From Acidobacteriota bacterium (lineage in GTDB: Bacteria; Acidobacteriota; Vicinamibacteria; Vicinamibacterales; UBA8438), in assembly GCA_026708265.1 (NCBI GenBank), contig JAPOVI010000444.1, positions 1-47,800 on the forward strand: 47,800 nt of DNA, in the 5' to 3' direction. A program made the translations under genes and the position numbers. Below, piece after piece: positions 16,037 to 24,404 of this stretch; within the stretch, counting starts at the first letter, position 1; the number at the start of each line of letters is the position of its first letter. The notes beneath the pieces are model-generated. The model was not told the origin of the DNA. It worked only from the letters and a program-made list of their open reading frames with translations, and did not search any database.

Positions 16037-17173
16037 ATGAAGACCCGACACCTGGCCCTTGCACTGTTCACGGTCGCCGCGACGGCGGCTGTCGCGCCGG
16101 CGGCCGCCCAGGACGAGTCCGCGCCGCCCATTGACAAGCTGACCTTGCCGCCGGGGTTCGCGATCGAGGTCTACGCGCCCGACGTGCCGAACGCGCGGCA
16201 GATGTCGCTCAGCCCGAGCGGCACGCTCTTCGTCAGCACGCGCCGGGCGGGGAACGTCTACGCGGTGCGCGACGACGACGGCGACCAGAAGGCGGACCGG
16301 GTGCTGACGCTGGACACCGGCCTCAACATGCCGAACGGGGTGGCGTTCCGCGACGGCGCGCTCTACGTCGCCGAGGTCAACCGCGTGCTGCGCTACGACG
16401 ACATCGAGGCCAACCTGACGACCCCGCCCGAGCCGGTCGTGGTGAACGACGGGTTCCCGACGGACCGGGCGCACGGCTGGAAGTTCATCGCGTTCGGTCC
16501 CGACGGGCGGCTCTACGTGCCCGTCGGCGCGCCCTGCAACGTGTGCGACCACCAGGAAGCGACACCGATCTACGCCACCATCACCAGCATGCACCCGGAC
16601 GGCTCGGACGTGCAGATCTACGCCCACGGCGTCCGCAACACGGTCGGCTTCGCCTGGCACCCGGAGACGGACGAGCTCTGGTTCACCAACAACGGCCGCG
16701 ACTGGATGGGCGACCGGCAGCCGTTCGACACGCTCAACCACGCGCCCGAGCCCGGGTTCCACTTCGGTTTCCCCCACTGCCACCAGGGCGACATCCAGGA
16801 TCCGGAGTTCAACACCCGCCCCTGCAGCGAGTTCCGCCTGCCGGCGCGCACGCTCGGCCCGCACGTCGCCTCGCTCGGCATGCGCTTCTACACCGGCGAC
16901 ATGTTCCCCGCCGACTACCGGCACCGCATCTTCATCGCCGAGCACGGCTCGTGGAACCGCACCCCCGAAGCGGGACACACCGGCTACCGGCTGACGGTGG
17001 CGACCCTCGACGGCGACCGCGTGACCGACTATCAGGTCTTCGCCGAGGGCTGGCTCGAGGCCGACAACACCTGGTGGGGCCGGCCGGTCGACGTGCAGGT
17101 GATGCCGGACGGCGCGCTCCTCGTCAGCGACGACAGTGCCGGGGCGATCTACCGGATTACGTACTCGGAGTAG
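16037..17173 (+). CDS. exported PQQ-type sugar (sorbosone/glucose) dehydrogenase-like propeller
   Basis: The product is 378 aa with a clear signal peptide (MKTRHLALALFTVAATAAVAPAAAQ). The mature part has the six-bladed propeller pattern of the L-sorbosone/soluble glucose dehydrogenase family: LPPGFAIEVYAPDVPNARQM, GNVYAVRDDDGDQKADRV, AHGWKFIAFGPDGRLYVPVG, YAHGVRNTVGFAWHP, LWFTNNGRDWMGD, IAEHGSWNR and WWGRPVDVQVMPDGALLVSDD. These contain the conserved histidine and arginine expected around PQQ. The cysteine pair CNVC and further cysteines (HCHQG, RPCSEF) may form disulfides or hold a metal. It should oxidise a sugar or aldose in the periplasm; the acceptor is not encoded nearby. The Uma2 gene starts 14 bases downstream but is probably unrelated. 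Confidence 0.85.
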   Translation: MKTRHLALALFTVAATAAVAPAAAQDESAPPIDKLTLPPGFAIEVYAPDVPNARQMSLSPSGTLFVSTRRAGNVYAVRDDDGDQKADRVLTLDTGLNMPNGVAFRDGALYVAEVNRVLRYDDIEANLTTPPEPVVVNDGFPTDRAHGWKFIAFGPDGRLYVPVGAPCNVCDHQEATPIYATITSMHPDGSDVQIYAHGVRNTVGFAWHPETDELWFTNNGRDWMGDRQPFDTLNHAPEPGFHFGFPHCHQGDIQDPEFNTRPCSEFRLPARTLGPHVASLGMRFYTGDMFPADYRHRIFIAEHGSWNRTPEAGHTGYRLTVATLDGDRVTDYQVFAEGWLEADNTWWGRPVDVQVMPDGALLVSDDSAGAIYRITYSE

Positions 17174-17187
17174 CCGGGTAACGAGCC

Positions 17188-17880
17188 ATGGTGAGCCCGT
17201 CCGCGGGAACGCCGTCCCCAGCGCTGGAGAACGGCGACCGGCTCACGCGGTGCGAGTTCGAACGCCGCTACGCCGCACGGCCGGATCTCAAGAAGGCGCA
17301 GCTCATCGAGGGTGTCGTCTACATGCCTTCGCCCGTCAGCCTGGCGCACGCCGGCCCGCACGCCATGATCCAGACGGTGCTGCTCGTGTATGCGGCGTCC
17401 ACCCCAGGGATCCGCGGCTACGACAACGCGACGGTCCGACTCGACCTCGACAACGAGCCGCAGCCGGACGTCCTTCTGCACATCGAGTCCGAAGCGGGGG
17501 GCCGTGCGCGGGTCAGCGCCGACGACTACATCGAGGGCGCTCCCGAGCTGGTCGTGGAGGTAGCCGCCAGCAGCGCGTCGATCGACCTGCACGACAAGCT
17601 GCGCGCCTATCGGCGCAACGGCGTGCAGGAGTACGCGGTCTGGCGGACTCACGAGCGGCAGATCGACTGGTTCGAGCTCGCTGACGGCGAGTACCGCGTT
17701 CTCCCGGCGGACGACGCGGGGATCGTCCACAGCCGCGTCTTCCCCGGACTGCGGCTCGCCGCCCGCTCGTTGCTGAAGGGTGATCTGGCCGGCGCGCTGG
17801 CCGACGTGCAGAAGGGGATCGGGTCGCCGGAGCATGAGGCGTTCGTGGCTCGGCTGGCGGCGGCGCGGAGCGGCGTGTGA
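17188..17880 (+). CDS. Uma2 family (DUF820) endonuclease-like protein
   Basis: The 230 aa show the Uma2 pattern: LTRCEFERRYAARPD, then KKAQLIEGVVYMPSPVSLAHA, the acidic residue in NEPQPDVLLHI, and the catalytic-type core APELVVEVAASSASIDLHDKL followed by AYRRNGVQEYAVWR. This is the PD-(D/E)XK restriction-endonuclease fold. These genes are multicopy in many bacteria and their cellular role is unsettled. The start ATG at 17188 lies 14 bases after the dehydrogenase stop, so read-through expression is possible. A perfect 7-bp hairpin follows the stop codon. Position next to an orphan antitoxin and a DUF4143 ATPase marks 17.2-19.5 kb as accessory DNA. Confidence 0.88.
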   Translation: MVSPSAGTPSPALENGDRLTRCEFERRYAARPDLKKAQLIEGVVYMPSPVSLAHAGPHAMIQTVLLVYAASTPGIRGYDNATVRLDLDNEPQPDVLLHIESEAGGRARVSADDYIEGAPELVVEVAASSASIDLHDKLRAYRRNGVQEYAVWRTHERQIDWFELADGEYRVLPADDAGIVHSRVFPGLRLAARSLLKGDLAGALADVQKGIGSPEHEAFVARLAAARSGV

Positions 17881-17897
17881 CGGCTCGAACTGCTATC

Positions 17898-17914
17898 CCG
17901 GAGTAGGACTCCGG
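17898..17914. terminator. hairpin between convergent Uma2 and RelB-like genes
   Basis: CCGGAGT-agg-ACTCCGG is a perfect 7-bp stem with a 3-base loop, 17 bases after the Uma2 stop and about 58 bases beyond the end of the convergent relB-like gene. There is no T-tract; a terminator role is inferred from position. Confidence 0.5.
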
Positions 17915-17972
17915 TGCCAGCCAGGTGCAGATTCGCGACTGCTCCGCGCTGATCGAACTCGATCGCGACGAC

Positions 17973-18230
17973 TCAGAAATCGAGGTCGCGGAACAACTCG
18001 CTCGCGCTCTCGAAACGCTTCCCCTTCCTGTGCACCAGTTCCTTCATGGCCTTGGCGGTACTGGCGTTGGGGACGTGGACGGTGAACGGGAGACGCCTCT
18101 CGTCAGCCACCCGGAGCAGCATCAGGCGTATGGCGTCGGACACCGACAGGCCCATGGCATGGAGCGCCTCCGTCGCGCGCGCCTTGGTTTCGCTGTCGAT
18201 CCGAGCCCGTACCACGGCGTCCGCTCTCAT
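17973..18230 (-). CDS. RelB/DinJ-family antitoxin, apparently orphan
   Basis: The product is 85 aa. The N-terminal ribbon-helix-helix matches RelB/DinJ closely: VVRARIDSETKARATEALHAMGLSVSDAIRLMLLRVADERRLPF, with the strand residues and the G-L-S-V-S-D turn. The C-terminal arm (KGKRFESASELFRDLDF) would wrap a toxin. GAGG lies nine bases before the ATG. Its usual partner, a YafQ/RelE-type toxin, should follow within a few bases on the minus strand, but only about 90 non-coding bases remain before the Uma2 gene, and the gene upstream is an ATPase. It may be a remnant, act as a regulator alone, or pair with a distant toxin. Confidence 0.8.
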   Translation of the reverse strand: MRADAVVRARIDSETKARATEALHAMGLSVSDAIRLMLLRVADERRLPFTVHVPNASTAKAMKELVHRKGKRFESASELFRDLDF

Positions 18231-18347
18231 GAGATCTGCCTCACACTCGATTCCACCCGGGCACAGAACTGCGCGTGCTCCGTGGCCCTATCGTAGCTAC
18301 ATGCGGACGGCTCGAGATTCCGAGTCGTCGTGACTGCTGTCCCCTTC

Positions 18348-19532
18348 CTACGTCCACTCTGCAAGCTCTTCGGGCGCGCCCAGCCGTACGGCGCGGGCAC
18401 CGCCGGTGGCTTCCAGGGAATACGAGTTCGGCGCGCGACAGAAGACCGACATCGATCGCACGGTGTCCTCTGACAGCTGGCGCGCAATGCGCTGAAGCCC
18501 CCCGGCGTCGTGGGCGTCGGGATGCTCCGTCCACTTGGCATCGGCGAGATGAAAGGTCCCCGCGCGGTGCAGGAGGAAGTCGGCTTCGCGCGTGCGGTCG
18601 CCCCAGAAGTGGAACTCCCAGCCCCCGCGCCGGTTCATCTGGGCGCGGCGGATCTCGGAGCAGACCAACGTCTCCCAAAGAGGGCCGGCCAGGGGGGACG
18701 CAGCAAGTGCGTCGGCGCCGTGGACACCGCACAGGAAAGCCGCCAGGCCGGCGTCCCGCAGATAGAGCTTCGGGCGCTTGACCAGGCCCTTCGTCCGATT
18801 GGCGAACCACGGCTCGAGCAGCATGACCTGGTGGGACGCCTCCAGGGCGGAGAGCCAGGCGCCGGCGGTCGACCCCGCGACGCCCGCATCGCGCGCGAGG
18901 TCGGCGCGGTTGAGTAACTGGCCCGTTCGCAGGGCAGCGGCCCGGAGAAAGCGCTCGAAGTCCCGCAGGCGGGCCACCTGCAGGAGTTGTCGGAGATCCC
19001 GCTCCAGGTAGGTGGCGACGTAGGAGCGCAGGAAGCCCTCCGCGTCGATCTCCAGGTTGGCGTACAGCTCCGGGAAGCCCCCGCGCACCAGAAACCGCTC
19101 GACCGTGAGGTCGGGATGCGCGGCCTTCGCCTCGGCGAACGAGAGTGGCTCGAGCTCCACGACGGCGGCGCGGCCGGCGAGAGAGTCCGAAACCGACTGC
19201 ATCAGGCCGAGGGGCTGCGAGCCGGTCAGGAGGAAGGCGCCCGCACTCTCGCGCTCGCGATCGACCGCCACCTTCAGGTGCCGGAAGAGGCCGGGCGCGT
19301 ACTGGACCTCGTCGATGACGACCGGCGGCGGATGGCGCGCCAGGAACGTCGCCGGTTCGCGCTCGGCCTGCTCCGCCTCGCTCGGGAGGTCGAGCGTCAC
19401 GAAGCCGTGATCCGGGAACAGCCGGCGCATCAGGCTCGTCTTCCCCGTCTGCCGCGCGCCGGTCAGGATGACGACCGGGCGCGTCGCCACTCGCTGGCGC
19501 AGGAGAGGCTCGATCTGCCGGTCCACCCACAT
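18348..19532 (-). CDS. AAA-family ATPase with DUF4143 C-terminal domain
   Basis: The product is 394 aa from the ATG at 19532; the longer open frame upstream is arginine/proline-rich shadow. The AAA_14 domain has Walker A GARQTGKT, Walker B VVIDEVQYAPGLF and the sensor LLTGSQPLGLM. The DUF4143 part (YVATYLERDLRQLLQVARLRDFERF, LLNRADLARDAGVAGSTAGAWL) contains a helix-turn-helix-like stretch and ends in a nuclease-like READFLL...HLADAKW. Such ATPases are widespread, strongly multicopy and horizontally mobile; their function is unknown. The start lies at the edge of a 280-base divergent gap shared with mtgA. A TAGAAT box about ten bases before the ATG could make the message almost leaderless. Confidence 0.88.
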   Translation of the reverse strand: MWVDRQIEPLLRQRVATRPVVILTGARQTGKTSLMRRLFPDHGFVTLDLPSEAEQAEREPATFLARHPPPVVIDEVQYAPGLFRHLKVAVDRERESAGAFLLTGSQPLGLMQSVSDSLAGRAAVVELEPLSFAEAKAAHPDLTVERFLVRGGFPELYANLEIDAEGFLRSYVATYLERDLRQLLQVARLRDFERFLRAAALRTGQLLNRADLARDAGVAGSTAGAWLSALEASHQVMLLEPWFANRTKGLVKRPKLYLRDAGLAAFLCGVHGADALAASPLAGPLWETLVCSEIRRAQMNRRGGWEFHFWGDRTREADFLLHRAGTFHLADAKWTEHPDAHDAGGLQRIARQLSEDTVRSMSVFCRAPNSYSLEATGGARAVRLGAPEELAEWT

Positions 19533-19812
19533 CCTGTAAAATTCTACGATCCAATCGAATGATCGGCAGTGTCCCCGGGGCGAAGGCGTCTTCCTGGCCC
19601 TTCCACCGGCGTTCGCGCGGTCAAGGCGGAGGACGATGATCTCAAATGCCGTTTTCGCGAGCGTGGTATCCGTCCGCGCGGGCGGCCGATAACATCTGGG
19701 AGACGCGGTGATGTGAAGGGACGGCGGCGTTGCGCCGGAAGCTCCCGGACATCGCGGTCGAGGTGGTGAAGGTGGTATGCGCCGTCTTCGCGGCGGCGGG
19801 GAGCCTGACGGA

Positions 19813-20610
19813 ATGAGGACGCAGCCGGCACAGGCCCGGGCGGGCACAGGTGGTCGGCGGCGCTCGGGGCGCGACAGCCGCCGCGGCAGGCGCGGGCCGA
19901 GGCGGTCGTGGGCGCAGCGCCTGCGCCGGATCGGCCTCGCCGTCGGTGTCGTGAGCCTCGGCGGACCTCTGATCGTCGTCCTGCTGCTGCGCTGGATCCC
20001 GCCGCCGACCACCGCGTTCATGTTGCAGAGTGCTCAGGCGCACGCCGAGGCACCCGACTGGACCGGGACGGGTTACCGCTGGACCGCCTGGGACGATATC
20101 GCGCCCTTCGCCGGACTCGCCGTGATCGCGGCCGAGGACCAGCGCTTCCCGGAGCACCACGGGTTCGACGTCGACGCCATCCGGGCGGCGCTCGACGACG
20201 CTATGCAGGGCGAGCGGCTGCGCGGCGCGAGCACCATCTCGCAGCAGACGGTCAAGAACCTCTTCCTCTGGCCGGGGCGCAGCGCCGTCCGGAAAGGGCT
20301 GGAGGCTGCGCTCACGCTGCTGCTGGAACTCTGCTGGAGCAAGCGGCGCATCCTGGAGGTCTACCTGAACATCGCCGAGTTCGGGGACGGCCTCTTCGGC
20401 GTCACGGCGGCCAGCGAGCGTTTCTTCGGCAAGCGTCCAGCCGACCTCGGGCCCGACGAGGCGGCCCGCCTGGCCGCGGTCCTCCCGAACCCGGCGCGGC
20501 TGCGCGCCGACCGGCCGTCCCGCTACGTCCGTGCCCGCCAGCGCTGGATCCGCAACCAGATGGACCGCCTCGGCGGCGTGGCGCTGATCGAGGCACTCGA
20601 GGCGCGCTGA
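19813..20610 (+). CDS. mtgA: monofunctional biosynthetic peptidoglycan transglycosylase
   Basis: This GT51-family enzyme polymerises lipid II glycan strands at the inner membrane. Seen in order: a basic cytoplasmic tail, one membrane segment ([20 protein letters not shown]), the catalytic-glutamate motif [31 protein letters not shown], and the second active-site region [17 protein letters not shown], then ASERFFGK. No transpeptidase domain follows, which separates MtgA from bifunctional PBPs. I chose the ATG at 19813 (GGGGAG upstream); an ATG at 19777 would add 12 residues. With 265 aa it is near the usual 240. It stands alone, and a GC hairpin follows the stop. Confidence 0.92.
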   Translation: MRTQPAQARAGTGGRRRSGRDSRRGRRGPRRSWAQRLRRIGLAVGVVSLGGPLIVVLLLRWIPPPTTAFMLQSAQAHAEAPDWTGTGYRWTAWDDIAPFAGLAVIAAEDQRFPEHHGFDVDAIRAALDDAMQGERLRGASTISQQTVKNLFLWPGRSAVRKGLEAALTLLLELCWSKRRILEVYLNIAEFGDGLFGVTAASERFFGKRPADLGPDEAARLAAVLPNPARLRADRPSRYVRARQRWIRNQMDRLGGVALIEALEAR

Positions 20611-20611
20611 C

Positions 20612-20635
20612 CGCGGCGGCCTTGCTCCCGCCGCG
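20612..20635. terminator. GC-rich hairpin after mtgA
   Basis: CGCGGCGG (20612-20619) and CCGCCGCG (20628-20635) form a perfect 8-bp stem, starting directly after the mtgA stop codon and before the convergent TonB receptor end. There is no T-tract. Confidence 0.45.
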
Positions 20636-20715
20636 CCGCCTGACGCTCGCCGGCCCGCCGCGTGCGGCCACCCGTCTGCCCCGATTTCCGCTGCCGTCCC
20701 GGCCCGGGCCTGCCG

Positions 20716-23469
20716 CTACCCGCCCCAGGTGCGACGGATCCGCACGTAGTAGAAGCCGCCGTTGATGCCGAACGGCGTGTTGACGCTGTAGCGGTTGCCG
20801 CGGACGCCGGCGCGCGGGTTCTCCTCCGGGTCGCGGCCCAGGGCGTTCCGGCCGCCGAAGACCAGCGTCACCGACGGGCTGAGCGGATACTCGGCTTCCA
20901 GGTCGAGCACCGTGTCGCCGTGGTAGGCGTAGAAGTCGCGGGAGTCGAACCAGTCGTCGTAGTAGCTCACCCGGCCCAGCAGCCGCCAGCGACCGGCGGC
21001 CTGGCGGACGGTCGCGTTCCAGCGCATGCCCGGAATCGCTTCCTGCAGCTCGCGGATCCGGACGTCGTCGAGCACCTCGGGATCGAAGCGCGTGACGCGG
21101 GTGGCGGTCCGGTTGAACAGGAACCCGAGCCGGGTCCGGCCCCCAAGCGCCGGCGGCGTGTATGTCGCGACCAGGTCGAGCCCCTGCGTCAGCGTTTCGA
21201 AGTGATTCGTGAAGAAGCGGGAGTTCTGCAGGTTGCGCGCGCTCGTCACGCCCTCGGCGATGAGTCCGTCCACCTCGGTCGGGCTCAGCGCGAAGAGCTG
21301 GGTCAGCGCGAGCCGGTCGGACAGGCGGATGCGGAAGTAGTCGGCGGTCAGGCTGAACGGTCCTGCGTCGATGACGGCGCCGGCCGAGTGGTTGACCGAC
21401 CGCTCCGGCTGGAGCGGCACTCCGCCGCGCAGGCGGGCCACGGCCGACGTCGACGGGATGGTCCCGTTGTTCACGAGGTCCATCAGCTCGCGGTCCCACT
21501 CGGTCGAGACGTTGAACGCGTTCTGCTGGCCCGGCGTGGGGGCGCGGAAGCCGCTGCTGACGCCGGCGCGGAGCGCCGCGCCGGCGCTCACTCGCACGCG
21601 GCCGGAGAACTTGCCGTTCAGCGTGGCCCCGAAGTCCTCGTAGTCCTCCAGGCGCAGTGCACCGCCCGCGGTCCACGCATCGTCCGCGCCGCGCACCTCG
21701 ACGTCGCCGTAGGCGGCCACGTGGGCGCGGCTCCAGGCGCCGGCCGCGATCGGGCTGAAGCCAGGGAAGCCGTTCGACCCCGCGCTGAAGCCCTGCGCTG
21801 CGTAGGGACCGATCTGCCAGGAGGCCGGCTCGCCGAGGCCGATCGTGAAGCGCTCGTTGCGCCACTCGGCTCCGCCGGCGAGGTTGACGCGATCCGTGAG
21901 GGCGTAGCTGAGGTCGACGTTGGCGCCCACCTCGTCCTGTCGGTAGAGGCCGGGGTCGAACTCGGTGGGGGTGGCCGGGCCCAGCGAGGCGTTGACGGTG
22001 TCGAAGATGAAGAAGTCGGCCTCGCTCGAGCCCGCGCCGACGCTTGCGTCCCAGAGCGCGCCGCCCGGAAGCTGTCCGCGCAGCCCGCCCGCCACCGAGA
22101 TGTCCAGCACATCACCGCCGAACTGCGGCGTGAACCCGCCCGGGAAGCGATCCTGGAACGAGAAGCAGTTCGGGTCCGCGGCAACCTGCGCGAGGGCGCC
22201 GGCGTCGGGCCGGTCGTCCGTGATGCCGACGGACGGACAGCCGGCCGAGCCGTCGACGACGCCGTCTTCGGCGTCGAGCGCGTCGCCGATCAGCAGGCTC
22301 CGCCCCCGGTCGATGCTGAAGACCGCGGCCCGCGTGTTCGGGTTGCGGAAGAAGAAGCCGCCGGTCACCGTCCGGCTGGCGTAGTTGGCGTGGCCGTAGG
22401 CCTGCACGCCGCTCGCGAACAGGTGGCCGAAGTTGCCCCAGAGCTTGAGGTTGTCGTCGATGCGCGGGCCACCGGAGATCTGCGCCGGGTCGGCGACCGC
22501 GGTGTTGCCGGCCGCGACGAGGCGCGCCGCGTCGTCGCGCTGCACGCTGCGGCTGGTCGGGGCGCTGTTGCCGTACTCCAGGCTGAGGTTGGCGAACCCG
22601 GTCCGCCCGAGGGGTAGGCCGACGTTGCCGCTCACCGTGTATGCGCCGCCGTCGCCGGCGCCGAAGCCGCCGCTGTGGAGCTCGAAGCTGCCGCCGGAGG
22701 GCGCGTCCTTGAGCAGGAAGTTCAGCACCCCGGCGATGGCGTCGGAGCCGTACTGCGCCGAGGCGCCGTCGCGCAGCACCTCCACCCGCCGCAGCGCGAT
22801 CGCGGGGATGGTCGAGATGTCCGGCCCCTGCGCCCCGTCCGACACGCCGTTCCCGATCCAGGTGATGACCGCGCCCCGGTGGCGCCGCTTGCCGTTGACC
22901 AGCACCAGCGTGTGGTCGGGCGCCAGCCCGCGCAGGTTCGCGGGCCGGATGATGCGCGCCGCGTCGCCGACCGGCTGCGGGTTGACGTTGTACGACGGCA
23001 CGATCGCCCGCAACTGGTCTCCGACGTCGGTCTCCCCCTGGCTGGCCAGCTCCTCGAACGGAATGGCGTCGATCGGCGCCATCGACTCGGTGACTGACCG
23101 CGGCGGCGCCCGGCTCCCCACGACCACCACGACGTCCTCCTCGAACTGCAGGGGCTCGGGAGGCTGTTCCGGCGCCTGCCGGGCGTCGGGCGAATCCGGA
23201 GGCGGCTGCTCCGCCGGTTCGCTCTGCACGTCCTGGCTGTCCGGAGCACTCGCCCCCGTGGACCGAGTCGTCTCCGCCTGCTGATGTCGAGGAAGCACCG
23301 TCGCCGTCGCAGCAGCGCGTTCCGCGCCGACCGCAGCGGTGTCCGACGCTGCAAGCGGCGACAGGCCGACGAATAACGCCAGGCTGAGACAGAGTCGCGG
23401 AGCTCGGCGGACGACCGGACTCGTTCGGTTGGGCTCAGGACGCCGATGCTCGGTGACATCGATCCTCAC
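20716..23469 (-). CDS. TonB-dependent receptor
   Basis: The product is 917 aa. After a signal-like segment (LCLSLALFVGLSPLAA) comes a proline/glutamate-rich spacer (PPPDSPDARQAPEQPPEP) and a TonB-box-like EEDVVVVVGSR. The plug follows (VGDQLRAIVPSYNVN, IIRPANLRGLAPDHTLVLVNG, RRVEVLRDGASAQYGSDAIAGVLNF), then a long barrel ending in YYVRIRRTWGG. It lacks the carboxypeptidase-like domain of the other receptor, so the two are not close duplicates. The plug resembles receptors for iron chelates or small organic ligands, but the ligand is not deducible. The start is a GTG at 23469 without a strong ribosome site, so the true start could lie further in, before LCLSLALF. No partner gene is adjacent on the same strand within 120 bases. 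Confidence 0.92.
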   Translation of the reverse strand: MRIDVTEHRRPEPNRTSPVVRRAPRLCLSLALFVGLSPLAASDTAAVGAERAAATATVLPRHQQAETTRSTGASAPDSQDVQSEPAEQPPPDSPDARQAPEQPPEPLQFEEDVVVVVGSRAPPRSVTESMAPIDAIPFEELASQGETDVGDQLRAIVPSYNVNPQPVGDAARIIRPANLRGLAPDHTLVLVNGKRRHRGAVITWIGNGVSDGAQGPDISTIPAIALRRVEVLRDGASAQYGSDAIAGVLNFLLKDAPSGGSFELHSGGFGAGDGGAYTVSGNVGLPLGRTGFANLSLEYGNSAPTSRSVQRDDAARLVAAGNTAVADPAQISGGPRIDDNLKLWGNFGHLFASGVQAYGHANYASRTVTGGFFFRNPNTRAAVFSIDRGRSLLIGDALDAEDGVVDGSAGCPSVGITDDRPDAGALAQVAADPNCFSFQDRFPGGFTPQFGGDVLDISVAGGLRGQLPGGALWDASVGAGSSEADFFIFDTVNASLGPATPTEFDPGLYRQDEVGANVDLSYALTDRVNLAGGAEWRNERFTIGLGEPASWQIGPYAAQGFSAGSNGFPGFSPIAAGAWSRAHVAAYGDVEVRGADDAWTAGGALRLEDYEDFGATLNGKFSGRVRVSAGAALRAGVSSGFRAPTPGQQNAFNVSTEWDRELMDLVNNGTIPSTSAVARLRGGVPLQPERSVNHSAGAVIDAGPFSLTADYFRIRLSDRLALTQLFALSPTEVDGLIAEGVTSARNLQNSRFFTNHFETLTQGLDLVATYTPPALGGRTRLGFLFNRTATRVTRFDPEVLDDVRIRELQEAIPGMRWNATVRQAAGRWRLLGRVSYYDDWFDSRDFYAYHGDTVLDLEAEYPLSPSVTLVFGGRNALGRDPEENPRAGVRGNRYSVNTPFGINGGFYYVRIRRTWGG

Positions 23470-23595
23470 GAAGGCGCCCGTTCATCCCTGAGGAGCCGGT
23501 GCACTCACGGTTCTTCACCCGATCACGCACGTGCGCGCGCCTTGCCGCTGTGTGCGGCAGAGGCGGATCGCCCCGGAAGCGATAGGTTGCCAAGG

Positions 23596-24045
23596 TCAGA
23601 AGCAGAGCGTGAACTGCGCGTAAGCTCCGTTCCAGATCAAGACGCAACGGGCGAGGACGTCTCTGCCGACCAGCGCATGGATGCCTTGGGACTCGAGGAG
23701 CTGGCTTGCGGTGATCGGCACCCTAGGAAAAACGAGCGCCTGCTCTCCCGCCAACGCAGGTGGGATCGCTATGCCAACGTCGTACAGGCTCGCGTCGTGC
23801 GGCACGTTCCCGGTCGATGGCGTCAGCACCGGGATCGTTCCCAGCGGCGGCAGTTGCAGCGCTTCGAGAATCGACGGATCAACGGCCGTAGAGCTGGCGC
23901 CCGTATCAAGTAACGCCCGGCCGTGACAGGCATCGGGCACCGGCTGGGCCTCAGCCGTGAGTGCGGCGAGTCGCGCCGAACTGACCCAGAAGGTCACGTC
24001 GATGAGCGCGCCCGTCGAGCCTATTGCGCCCGTGAAGTGCGCCAA
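23596..24045 (-). CDS. retropepsin-like aspartic protease
   Basis: A small single-domain protein of 149 aa. The catalytic motif is ALLDTGASSTAVD (D-T-G-A-S), and the second half has the matching hydrophobic-glycine element HALVGRDVLARCVLIWNG, as in bacterial retropepsin-like proteins that work as dimers. The C-terminus AYAQFTLCF is typical of this group. I chose the TTG at 24045 because GGAGGGCGAGG lies directly before it and the residues after it (AHFTGAIGSTGALIDV) begin the first strand; the open frame further upstream has no family likeness. It overlaps the end of the upstream small gene by 25 bases in another frame, so translation is probably coupled. There is no signal peptide, so it acts in the cytoplasm. 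The substrate is unknown. Confidence 0.78.
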   Translation of the reverse strand: MAHFTGAIGSTGALIDVTFWVSSARLAALTAEAQPVPDACHGRALLDTGASSTAVDPSILEALQLPPLGTIPVLTPSTGNVPHDASLYDVGIAIPPALAGEQALVFPRVPITASQLLESQGIHALVGRDVLARCVLIWNGAYAQFTLCF

Positions 24046-24290
24046 TCCTCGCCCTCCGCCAGCGACAGGCCGACGAATCTGGGCTGCTCGACCACCTGGA
24101 TCTCCTTGATCAGGAACGGTCTCAGCCCGAACCTCTGGTAGCCGATCTTGAGAGCGTCCTCGTAGGTCTGAAAACAGTCCACCAGGTCGCCGTGAACAAG
24201 GGCGTACCGGCCCTGGTGTTCTGCCCTCCACTGAGGAGACTGACGCTCGTATGTCGCCAGCTCTCGGGCCAACAGGCGCGGCTTCCCCAT
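24021..24290 (-). CDS. small DUF5678-like protein, partner of the retropepsin-like protease
   Basis: The product is 89 aa from the ATG at 24290, which has a strong AGGAGG ribosome site six bases upstream. The sequence (RYALVHGDLVDCFQTYEDALKIGYQRFG, then PFLIKEIQVVEQP) fits the DUF5678 pattern: a short strand-rich domain of the type G-x-Y-x-x-V-x-G-x-x-V followed by a helix and a basic or acidic strand. No catalytic residues are evident. It is the first gene of a two-gene overlapping unit with the aspartic protease. Small proteins of this kind are repeatedly seen beside retropepsin-like genes, so a substrate, inhibitor or adaptor role is plausible but unproven. The family name is my reading of the pattern. 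Confidence 0.65.
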   Translation of the reverse strand: MGKPRLLARELATYERQSPQWRAEHQGRYALVHGDLVDCFQTYEDALKIGYQRFGLRPFLIKEIQVVEQPRFVGLSLAEGEDWRTSRAQ

Positions 24291-24404
24291 GGTCTCCCTC
24301 CTGACGTCGTGTGGGGGACAGACGGGGGCGGACGTGACCACCCGATCACGTCCAGCATACCCCGCTCCGGCGCGGGCCCTTCTTTTGGGTCGGACGCCGC
24401 CCCC

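Noticed and set aside
12777-16064. A 1095-residue minus-strand open frame
   Set aside because: Shadow of the DUF5916 fusion gene; valine, glutamate and arginine rich without domains.
17881-17972. A toxin gene partner for the RelB-like protein
   Set aside because: No frame of adequate length with RelE/YafQ features exists here; the space contains a hairpin.
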